From positions 14,685-78,684 of the forward strand of contig CAYMAS010000014.1 in the NCBI GenBank assembly GCA_964388485.1: a stretch of 64,000 bases of DNA, written 5' to 3'. Positions within the stretch are counted from its first letter, which is position 1, and each line of letters starts with the position of its first letter. Shown here piece after piece: positions 49,635 through 56,905 of the stretch. The notes under the pieces were generated by a model that saw only the letters and a program-made list of their open reading frames with translations, ran no database searches and was not told where the DNA came from. The DNA comes from JBCDKH01 sp964388485 (GTDB taxonomy: Bacteria; Planctomycetota; Phycisphaerae; Tepidisphaerales; Tepidisphaeraceae). Both the position numbers and the translations under genes were made by a program.

Positions 49635-51305
49635 TTAGCGACCCCGCGTCATACGCCATACCAGCCACGGCGTCGCGATCAAACACCGCAGACCGACGCT
49701 CGCGACCGTGCCGAGCACCACGCCCTCGATGCCCCACCCGAGCCTCACGAACCAGAGGCTCAAGCCGACGTTGATCGCGCCGCCGATGAGCACCATGACC
49801 GCGTACTGCCCCGCGTGCCCGGTGGCGATGAGCGTCGCCCGGCCGACGCCCGCGGCCGAGCCGAGGACCGTGTGCAACAGGATCAGCGGCAAGATTGCCC
49901 GCGTCGCCGGAAGGTCGTCGCCGAGCCAGAGTTGGAACACCCACGGCGACAGCCCCCACGCCGCCAGCCCGATGCCGGTCGCCGCCGCCCCTGCGACGAG
50001 CGACCCGCGGAGGTAGGCCCGTCGGATGCCTCGATGATCCTTCGCCGCCGCCAGCCGTGCCACGTTCGGCAGGGCGACGGTCGCGACGGCCGAGACGAGC
50101 ACGAGGATCGCCGCGTCGATCTGCACCGCCGGGGCGTAGACGGCTGGGGCCAGCGGATCGACGAGGCGGTTGAGGATGAAGTAGTCGATCGGGGCGTACA
50201 GGAAGTCGGCGGCACTGCCGAGCGTCACAAGGCCGCCGTACGCGAGGAGCTTTTTCGAAATCGCAGGTGATGGCTTCGGGAACCACAGGCGTCCCGCATC
50301 TGTCAATAGTCCGGCAAGGGCTTTTCGCCAGAGGAACGACAGCAGTCCGGTGGCGGCAAAGTAGAAAGCGATGGCGATCAAGATGTCGTCCTGATCCGAC
50401 CAGACGAGAGCCGTGCCAAGGCAGAGAAGAACCCACAATGCATCGCACGCTGCTGCGCGGATCTGATCTGCAGCAACACGCTGCATGCCGTGACTGGCGC
50501 CTGCGACCGCGTCGCCGGCCAATCGCGTCAGGAGCCCGAAGCCAAGAAAGCCGACGAAGAAAGCAAGTTGCTCCGCCCACCTCGCTCGTGGTTCCGCGAG
50601 ATCATGCAGACGGTCGTAACCGTTTGCGTAGAAGCAGACGAGCACCATGCCGATCAGGCACAGCGGCAGCACGATGAACTCCGTCGTCTGCATCGCACGT
50701 GCAGGGCTTTCCGGATGCAAGGGTGGAAGCACCGTCTTCATCGGCGGCAGAGCATCTTCCGGTTTCGCGTAGTCCAGCACCTGATCACCCAGCCGCGGCC
50801 TAGCAGCTCGCCGGTCCCGAGCTTCTGCAGCATGGTCCGACCGGCGGGCTGTTAGCCCGCGGCTAGCGGATGTCGGTTGATCAGCGTCTGTGAGCCGCGA
50901 ACCCACGGTCCGCAGGTCTGACGAGCCGGGCGGCTCTGTTGATTTCGACTCCTCCTCGAGAACGCTCGCCTCGGAACTCCTCTCCTGAAGGCGTGGCTCG
51001 TCGTCTCGATCAAGCTCGTCAGACCGGCGGACCGTGGGTCCGCGGTTCACAGACACCTCACCCTCATCAGGGGTGCGCTCTGCCTCCGCGACGAGCCTCG
51101 TCAACGCGGGTCCTAGCCCGAAGGTCGTGTAGTTCAGCAACCCCAGCGTCGCCCTCGTCATCGCCAGGACCGCGAACGCCGCCTCGCCGAGTTGACGATA
51201 GACCACCGCCGCGGCGACGGCCCAGCTGAGGACCTTCATCCCGGTCGCGGCCGAGGCGGCAAACATGTCTCCACGGGCGGACACCCGCTCAACGTAACGG
51301 ATCAC
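49635..51305 (-). CDS. Polysaccharide flippase (MATE/PST-like) with in-frame repeat insertion
   Basis: A 556-residue multi-span membrane protein of the oligosaccharide flippase (Wzx/PST) type. Helices include FAASAATGMKVLSWAVAAAV, EFIVLPLCLIGMVLVCFYAN, QLAFFVGFLGFGLLTRLAGD and several C-terminal pairs (GLAAWGLSPWVFQLWLGDDL, YAVMVLIGGAINVGLSLWFV). Between the first helices (to LTRLVAEAE, about residue 76) and the next (from about 205) is a hydrophilic, Arg/Asp/Ser-rich stretch of about 115 residues (VNRGPTVRRSDELDRDD, ASRGLTARRSDHAAEARDRR) that is encoded by palindromic repeat DNA. The rest is a normal flippase. It lies next to the ArnT-like gene, suggesting a shared role in glycan transfer. 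Confidence 0.82.
   Translation of the reverse strand: MIRYVERVSARGDMFAASAATGMKVLSWAVAAAVVYRQLGEAAFAVLAMTRATLGLLNYTTFGLGPALTRLVAEAERTPDEGEVSVNRGPTVRRSDELDRDDEPRLQERSSEASVLEEESKSTEPPGSSDLRTVGSRLTDADQPTSASRGLTARRSDHAAEARDRRAARPRLGDQVLDYAKPEDALPPMKTVLPPLHPESPARAMQTTEFIVLPLCLIGMVLVCFYANGYDRLHDLAEPRARWAEQLAFFVGFLGFGLLTRLAGDAVAGASHGMQRVAADQIRAAACDALWVLLCLGTALVWSDQDDILIAIAFYFAATGLLSFLWRKALAGLLTDAGRLWFPKPSPAISKKLLAYGGLVTLGSAADFLYAPIDYFILNRLVDPLAPAVYAPAVQIDAAILVLVSAVATVALPNVARLAAAKDHRGIRRAYLRGSLVAGAAATGIGLAAWGLSPWVFQLWLGDDLPATRAILPLILLHTVLGSAAGVGRATLIATGHAGQYAVMVLIGGAINVGLSLWFVRLGWGIEGVVLGTVASVGLRCLIATPWLVWRMTRGR
50838..51054. repeat. In-frame palindromic repeat insert within the flippase gene
   Basis: Three related elements. 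Positions 51014-51054 and 50886-50926 are inverted copies (about 41 bp, few mismatches; cores CGGACCCACGGTCCG and its complement). Positions 50838-50870 are a variant in the first orientation with hairpin GCGGGCT/AGCCCGC (50844-50860). All share the plan CCGCGG-hairpin-CGCCGGTC-GAC when read on the coding strand. None breaks the reading frame. Confidence 0.85.
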
Positions 51306-53082
51306 GCACGAATGCCCACCAGACGCTCCGATCGCGGCGGGCGGTTCTTAAGACTCGCCACGGCTCGGGCATCGTCGGCTCCGGGTCCTCGTCGACGCGA
51401 CGCTGGCGAACGACGTAGACGTGTCGCTTCGTCTCGTCCAATTCGTCTGGCAGCGGCAGAATGACCCGGCCGCTGTAAATCAACAGACCCGGCGGCACAT
51501 ACCGCTCGCCATGCCAGACTCGGGCATCGGGTGCGTCCTGGCGGATCGCCCGGGCGATCGGCAACAGGTCCGTCTTCGCCTCCCGGCTCGTCGAGTACCC
51601 GGCGAGGAAGAGGTTGGCGGTGTAGAGGAACAGGAAAACCGTCGCGGTGACGATGCGAGCCGGGATGAGCCACTTGTGCCCGCCCCCGACGCGGAGCCAG
51701 GCGAACCAGAAGATGCCGCCGACCATGGCCGCGGGAATCGCCAGCTTCCAAGGCAGCCAGCCGGTCGCATCGACGTACTCGTCCCGCGGCAGAAGCCCCA
51801 TCGTGATCGGCAGGCCGACGACGAGAACAAGCAGGATCAGCCAGTGTCCGCCAATCGCCAGCCGCGCCGCGATGGGCCGTCGCTGCAGATCCGCGACGAC
51901 CATCTTCAACGCCATTGCTGCGAGGATCGCCGCCGGCGGGATCAGCGGCAGCAGGTAGCGGTCCTTGCGATCGCGGAACAGCGACATCACGACGATCGGC
52001 ACCAGGATCATCAGGAAGACCCAGAGCAACCCCGTCGGCCGAACCCGGCCGAACGTGCGGTTGCGGCGAAGCCACCGCGGATGCACCAGTCGTCGCACCA
52101 TCTCCGCCGCGGCAGTCAGCAGCCCCAGCACCACGAAGATCGACCACGGCATCGCCAGCAGCGGGAAGACGAGGTACGCGAAGGGGTCACTCTTCGGGAC
52201 CGTCTCGTCCGTCCGAGCGATCTCCGTCGTCCACGTCGACCACGCACCCGGCTCGATCTGCAGGACGTACACGAACCAGGGTAACGCGATGCACACGAAT
52301 CCGATGCTCCCAGCAACCGCACCAGAAACGACGGATCGTGGTGAACCTCGCGAGCCCCGAGCGTGAGCGAGCGGGTTCTGACCATCGTGCAGACCCGCTC
52401 GCTCACGCTCGAGAATCGCGTCGAGAGACTTGCGGAACGCGAGCCACAAAGCCACAGGCAACACCGTCATCAGCAGTCCCACCGGACCCTTTGCTAAAAA
52501 CGAAGCACCCAGCAACAAGCCCGCGACACTCAGCCCGCTCCACAATCGTCCCCGCAGCACCGCGTGCCCGATCGCCACGTTCGTTGCCACCACCGTCGTC
52601 GCGAGCAACGCATCCGTCGTGATTCGCGAGAACTGTTCGGCAACAAAGAACGTCGACCCGCAGACCGCCAGCGACAACCAGCCGACCTCGCGACCCGCTA
52701 CGAGTCGGCCCAGCTCGAATGTCAGCACCAGCGTCACGACGCCCAGCAGCAACGAGACCGCCCGCATCCGGCCGGCGAGGGATCGGAAGGCGACCTCGTC
52801 GACGGGACCGTCGGCGAGCTGCTTGGCCTCTTCGGCGGACGTTGTCGCCATCGCCAGCCACGTCGCGGGTGGCGGCTTGCGAAGTCGTGGTTCGCCGGCC
52901 ATCTGCGGGACGATCCACTCGCCCTCGCGGCTGCTTTCGAGTGCGGCGGCGACGACGAGTTGTTCGCTGCCGCTGGAGAACTCGACCCACCGCGTCGCCG
53001 GCCAAAGGCTGCCGCAGATGAGAAGAGAGCACAGAAGTACCGAGTAGGGAGTATCGAGTACCGAGTGTCGGAAATGATGCAT
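51289..53082 (-). CDS. ArnT-like glycosyltransferase (dolichyl-phosphomannose-protein mannosyltransferase type)
   Basis: A 597-residue membrane glycosyltransferase of the GT-C/PMT-ArnT fold with about 11-12 helices. The first periplasmic loop has the acidic/ARG pattern AGEPRLRKPPPATWLAM (ArnT/PMT 'E-P-R-L-R-K-P-P' motif). Further helices include VSLLLGVVTLVLTFELGRLV and GLSVAGLLLGASFLAKGPVG with FLAKGPVG typical of ArnT. It would transfer a lipid-linked sugar to an envelope acceptor. ATG 53082 is used; the N-terminal 15 residues (HFRHSVLDTPYSVLL) are encoded by the heptamer array. A palindrome-encoded segment (RERAGLHDGQNPLAHARGS) interrupts a loop near residue 230. Confidence 0.87.
   Translation of the reverse strand: MHHFRHSVLDTPYSVLLCSLLICGSLWPATRWVEFSSGSEQLVVAAALESSREGEWIVPQMAGEPRLRKPPPATWLAMATTSAEEAKQLADGPVDEVAFRSLAGRMRAVSLLLGVVTLVLTFELGRLVAGREVGWLSLAVCGSTFFVAEQFSRITTDALLATTVVATNVAIGHAVLRGRLWSGLSVAGLLLGASFLAKGPVGLLMTVLPVALWLAFRKSLDAILERERAGLHDGQNPLAHARGSRGSPRSVVSGAVAGSIGFVCIALPWFVYVLQIEPGAWSTWTTEIARTDETVPKSDPFAYLVFPLLAMPWSIFVVLGLLTAAAEMVRRLVHPRWLRRNRTFGRVRPTGLLWVFLMILVPIVVMSLFRDRKDRYLLPLIPPAAILAAMALKMVVADLQRRPIAARLAIGGHWLILLVLVVGLPITMGLLPRDEYVDATGWLPWKLAIPAAMVGGIFWFAWLRVGGGHKWLIPARIVTATVFLFLYTANLFLAGYSTSREAKTDLLPIARAIRQDAPDARVWHGERYVPPGLLIYSGRVILPLPDELDETKRHVYVVRQRRVDEDPEPTMPEPWRVLRTARRDRSVWWAFVRDPLR
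52358..52411. repeat. In-frame palindrome inside the ArnT-like gene
   Basis: CGAGCGTGAGCGAGCGGG (from 52358) and its complement CCCGCTCGCTCACGCTCG (ending 52411) form a hairpin with one bulged base and a 9-nt loop. On the coding strand it encodes ERERAGLHDGQNPLAHARGS. Confidence 0.85.
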
Positions 53083-53120
53083 CGCACGACTCACGACTCA
53101 CGACTCACGACTCACGACTT
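53036..53120. repeat. Heptamer arrays at the purD / arnT-like junction
   Basis: Array 1: GAGTAGG, GAGTATC, GAGTACC, GAGTGTC (53042-53069), preceded by AGTACC. Array 2: CGACTCA four times (53087-53114), ending CGACTT (GTGAGTCG on the other strand). GAGT units therefore point in opposite directions in the two arrays. The purD stop (53105-53107) lies in array 2 and the ArnT-like start lies between the arrays. Confidence 0.9.
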
Positions 53121-54379
53121 CCGATATCTCGTCTGAAGTGCATGCCGTCGAACTCGATCTTCTCGATCGTCGCGTAAGCCGCCTCTCGCGCCGAGGCGAG
53201 CGTCTCACCCAACGCGGTCACGCCCAGCACCCGGCCGCCGTCGGTGACCGTCGCGTCGCGACGCTGGGCGGTGCCTGCCTGGAAGACGCGTGTCGACTCG
53301 TTGTCGAGGCCGTTGAGGTCGCTGATCTCCCGACCCGTCACGTACTCACCCGGATACCCGCCGCTGGCGAGGACGACGCAGACACTGTGGCGGTCGTCGA
53401 AACCGATGCCGCCGGAGTCGACGAAGTCGGCCAACCCGCCGGTCGCCGTCGCGTAGAGCGCCGCCAAGACATCGCCACTCCACCGCATCATCAGCGGCTG
53501 CGTTTCGGGATCGCCGAACCGCACGTTGAATTCCAGGACCTTTGGCCCGTCGCTCGTGAGCATCAGGCCCACGTAGAGCAGGCCGCGGTACTTGATCTCC
53601 TCACGTGCCAGGGCGTCGAGCGTGGGGATGATGATGTCGCTCTCGACCTTGCGGTGGTCTTCTTCCGACAACGTCCTGCTCGGGCAGAACGCGCCCATGC
53701 CGCCGGTCATCGGGCCGACGTTGCCCTCGAACGCCGGCTTGTGATCCTGGCAGGGCGGCAGGACGAAGACGTCGCCGCCGTCGACGAGGGCCAGCACGCT
53801 GCACTCGACGCCTTCGAGCTTGTCTTCCACGACGATCGTCTTGCCCGCGTCACCGAAAATTTGGACACGCATGAGGTCGCGCACCACTTTGCGGGCTTCG
53901 TCGCGGGTTTTGCAGATGCTCACGCCCTTGCCCTTGGCCAGACCGGCGGCCTTGACGACCATCGGCGCGTCGCGTCGTTCGACGAACCGCTCGGCTTCGC
54001 TGAAGTTGGTGAAGGTGCGCGACTCCGCTGTCGGCACGTTGGCGGACCGCATGATCTCCTTCGCAAAGGCCTTGTCACCCTCGAGTTTTGCCGCTGCTTT
54101 GGTAGGGCCGAAGCAGGTGATGCCTTCCTCTTGGAGACGATCGACGATGCCGTCGGCCAAGGGATCTTCAGGGCCGACGATGACGAAGTCGATGGATTCT
54201 TCCTTGCAGAAGGCGAGGATCTTCTTGATGTCGCCTGCGGAAATGCCGCGACACGTTGCCAAGCCGCTGATGCCGGGATTGCCGGGCAACGCCCAGAGCT
54301 TCTTGCACAGCGGGGACTGGCTGATGCGCCAGGCCAGAGCGTGCTCGCGTCCGCCCGAGCCGAGCAGGGCGACGTTCAT
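53105..54379 (-). CDS. purD: Phosphoribosylamine-glycine ligase
   Basis: Second step of purine synthesis; ATP-grasp enzyme. MNVALLGSGGREHALAWRIS is the classical N-terminus; ATP-grasp blocks are VVKAAGLAKGKGVSICKT, IVVEDKLEGVECSVLALVDG, PCQDHKPAFEGNVGPMTGGM and LEFNVRFGDPETQPLMMRW. Length 424 residues, normal. ATG 54379 is used although the frame is open to 54559. The C-terminus should end near RRDIG; here RRDIG is followed by SRES encoded by the heptamer array, then stop. Divergent from the DUF4159 gene. Confidence 0.97.
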   Translation of the reverse strand: MNVALLGSGGREHALAWRISQSPLCKKLWALPGNPGISGLATCRGISAGDIKKILAFCKEESIDFVIVGPEDPLADGIVDRLQEEGITCFGPTKAAAKLEGDKAFAKEIMRSANVPTAESRTFTNFSEAERFVERRDAPMVVKAAGLAKGKGVSICKTRDEARKVVRDLMRVQIFGDAGKTIVVEDKLEGVECSVLALVDGGDVFVLPPCQDHKPAFEGNVGPMTGGMGAFCPSRTLSEEDHRKVESDIIIPTLDALAREEIKYRGLLYVGLMLTSDGPKVLEFNVRFGDPETQPLMMRWSGDVLAALYATATGGLADFVDSGGIGFDDRHSVCVVLASGGYPGEYVTGREISDLNGLDNESTRVFQAGTAQRRDATVTDGGRVLGVTALGETLASAREAAYATIEKIEFDGMHFRRDIGSRES

Positions 54380-54459
54380 CGGCTGAATCTGAGGGGTTCC
54401 GCTGGCCAAGGGACGGCACTGTAGCGTCGGCGGCGGGTGCACCGTTAGACTCGCCGCCG

Positions 54460-56790
54460 ATGCGAAACAGGCTCCTCGGGTTGCTGGCGTTTCTGGTGCT
54501 CTCCACCCACAGCTTCGCTGCCTCACCAGCCGAGACTCGGCAGGCGATGGCGAAGGCAATCGAGTGGCTTTACGAAGAGCAGGACGAGCAAGGTAGTTGG
54601 GAGCGAGGCGACTTCGCCCCGTTCCCGGAAGGCCGAGTCAGCGCCGGCGACTTCGACACGCAGCGTGAGGGCCAATGGGGCGGCCGGACGGCGTTGTCGG
54701 TTTACGCGCTCCTCGCTGCCGGGGAACCAACGACCGATCCACGGCTGAAGAAGGGGATCAATTTCATGCTCGATCAGCCGGTACGCGGCACCTACGCGTG
54801 CGGCATTCGGCTACTGGCCTGCACGTACCTGCCGCAGACTGATCGAGTGCGGGAGGTCGTCGCGGCAGACACGCGGACGCTCCAGGCGGGCCTCATCACG
54901 CAAGGTCTGGCCGCGGGGCACTGGGACTACATCGTTGGCTGGGTCCGCCCGGTGAGTGGGACGTTCCGCTACAGCCACAGCCGTGGGCAGTACGGCGTGC
55001 TCGGCCTCGACGCGGCGATGAACCTCGGCTGGTCGCCGCCGCGCGGGCTGTGGCAGACGATCGACAGCGGCTGGCGACGCAACCAGGAGTCCGGCGGCGG
55101 CTGGGGCTACATGCACCCCGACAGCCCCGGCAACCATTCGGCCACGCCCGGCATGACAGCGGCGGGTGTGGCGAGTTTGTACATCACGACGCGTCGCAAC
55201 ATCAGCGGTGCCGCGTGCGAGGGGAACAACGTCGACCTCAATCTAGCCGGCGGCCTGGCGTTCCTCGCCGCGAACACGGACAAGTGGCTCACCGACGCCG
55301 AGTATCCGCGGGACTTCCCGTTAGCCACCGCCTACGCGATCGAGCGGGTCGGCGTCGCGAGCGGCTTGCGGACCATCGGCGGCGACGACTGGTACGAGAA
55401 GGGGCGTGACTGGCTGGTGAAAAATCAGTCGTCCAGCGGCACGTGGAAGAGCGACTACGCCGCCAGCGGCAGTCACGGGTCGGTCTGCTTCGGCCTGCTG
55501 TTCCTGGCCCGTGGGTCCTCCCCGCTGGTCGTACAGAAGCTCGCTCATGCGGATGACGACGAAGCCGTTGCCGCGAGTCGGCGGCTGAATCAGATGGCGG
55601 GGCGTGAGGCAGAGCCGGACGCGTCGCTGGGCCGGTTGCTCGTCGGCGACTGGCACCAACGACCGCTCGACCTGGCGGGGCTGGCCCGTTTTGCCGGTGA
55701 TGCTGACGAGCAGGAACTGCACTGGCAAATCATCGATGCCGACGCTCCTCTGGAAGCCTGGCTGGACGCGCCGATGCTCGTGCTCAGCGGCTCGGATGCT
55801 CCGTCGCTCGACGAGGCAACGCGGCGAAAGCTGCGTGAGTTCGTGCTCCGTGGCGGCCTCATCTACGCCAACGCCGACTGCGGGCGTGGCGGGTTCACCA
55901 AGGAGATTCGGCAGCTCGGCACGGAGCTGTTCCCGGACCTCGCGTGGCGAGTCGCCGAGGCGAGCAGCCCGATCTATAAGGAGCGCTTCCCGATCAACGG
56001 CCGTCGGCCGCCGCAGCTGATGGCGCTCGGCAACGGCGTCCGCGACTTCATCGTGCTCGCCGATCAAGAAGATCTCGCGGCCGCTTGGCAGCAGTCGCTC
56101 ACGGGGCAACGGCAGGCGCGGGACGAGGTCGATCTGCAGCTTGGAGCCAACCTTCTCGCCGTCGCTAACGGCTACGGTGAGTTGCCGCTCAAGGGCGAGC
56201 GGCGAGCACCCGTGAACGAGCAGGCGGCGAGAACTGTGCGGATCGGCCACGTTCTGCCTCAGCAGGTCGAGCCCGAAGCGTTGTCACAGGTTGCACGCTT
56301 TTCGGCGAAGATTGAGGCGGTCGAAGAAGTCGACGCCGAATTCGACGTGCTGTTCCTCAACGGCACGGGCGACTTCACGCTTGATGCCGACGCGGGCGAA
56401 CGGATCCGCCGACACGTCGACGCCGGGAAGCTTCTGATTGTCGAAGCCGTCGGTGCCGATACCGCTTTTGCCACGGCAGCCGATCGCGAATTGCGCAAGC
56501 TCTTCGGCGACGAGGCGGATCAACTCGACTCGCCGCTGCCGTTGACGCATCCGCTGGTCGCCCCTCTAACCGGCACCACGTTTTGGAAACCGGCCGCGGC
56601 TAAAGCCTTCGGCAGCTTCGGTGCCGCACCACGCCTCCGCGGCATCGAGCGGGACGGCAAACTGGTCGTGCTTTTCTCCCGCGAAGACCTGTCCACCGCC
56701 GCCGCCGGAAGCCACTGGCCACTCGTCGGCTACACGCCCGACGCGGCTCGGAAGATCCTGGCGATGGCGATGCTCCTGGCGATCGACTGA
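54460..56790 (+). CDS. Exported DUF4159 protein with terpene-cyclase-like helical domain
   Basis: A 776-residue exported protein: signal peptide MRNRLLGLLAFLVLSTHSFA. Residues about 20-330 form helical repeats of the squalene-cyclase/prenyltransferase beta type (GGRTALSVYALLAAGE, GQYGVLGLDAAMNLGWSPPR, ESGGGWGYMHPD). Residues about 410-776 match a DUF4159-type Rossmann-like domain (DAPMLVLSGSDAPSLDEATR, REFVLRGGLIYANADCGRGG, and a second pseudo-repeat FDVLFLNGTGDFTLDADAGE). The catalytic DxDD of squalene cyclases is not seen, so enzymatic cyclisation is unlikely. This domain pairing is common in planctomycetes, with unknown role. Confidence 0.82.
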   Translation: MRNRLLGLLAFLVLSTHSFAASPAETRQAMAKAIEWLYEEQDEQGSWERGDFAPFPEGRVSAGDFDTQREGQWGGRTALSVYALLAAGEPTTDPRLKKGINFMLDQPVRGTYACGIRLLACTYLPQTDRVREVVAADTRTLQAGLITQGLAAGHWDYIVGWVRPVSGTFRYSHSRGQYGVLGLDAAMNLGWSPPRGLWQTIDSGWRRNQESGGGWGYMHPDSPGNHSATPGMTAAGVASLYITTRRNISGAACEGNNVDLNLAGGLAFLAANTDKWLTDAEYPRDFPLATAYAIERVGVASGLRTIGGDDWYEKGRDWLVKNQSSSGTWKSDYAASGSHGSVCFGLLFLARGSSPLVVQKLAHADDDEAVAASRRLNQMAGREAEPDASLGRLLVGDWHQRPLDLAGLARFAGDADEQELHWQIIDADAPLEAWLDAPMLVLSGSDAPSLDEATRRKLREFVLRGGLIYANADCGRGGFTKEIRQLGTELFPDLAWRVAEASSPIYKERFPINGRRPPQLMALGNGVRDFIVLADQEDLAAAWQQSLTGQRQARDEVDLQLGANLLAVANGYGELPLKGERRAPVNEQAARTVRIGHVLPQQVEPEALSQVARFSAKIEAVEEVDAEFDVLFLNGTGDFTLDADAGERIRRHVDAGKLLIVEAVGADTAFATAADRELRKLFGDEADQLDSPLPLTHPLVAPLTGTTFWKPAAAKAFGSFGAAPRLRGIERDGKLVVLFSREDLSTAAAGSHWPLVGYTPDAARKILAMAMLLAID

Positions 56791-56856
56791 AGGGTGACGT
56801 TCAAACCTCGCGCGACCATCTCCCCATCCGCTGAGAGCTGGAGGACTGTAACCGAA

Positions 56857-56883
56857 AAGCCCCGGCACCATGTGCCGGGGCTT
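56857..56883. terminator. Terminator between the DUF4159 gene and the zincin gene
   Basis: AAGCCCCGGCAC (56857-56868) pairs perfectly with GTGCCGGGGCTT (56872-56883) around CAT; on the minus strand it is followed by TTTTCGG. Serves two convergent genes. Confidence 0.85.
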
Positions 56884-56905
56884 CATCTGGGCGTTTGACT
56901 GACCT

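Noticed and set aside
52403..53101. 232-codon minus-strand frame overlapping the ArnT-like gene
   Set aside because: It is a shifted frame of the ArnT-like gene; the genuine frame shows clear membrane helices and the FLAKGPVG motif.
53036..53120. CRISPR-like array at the purD/arnT junction
   Set aside because: The period is 7 bp with no spacers; it is a simple tandem repeat, and no cas genes exist in the window.
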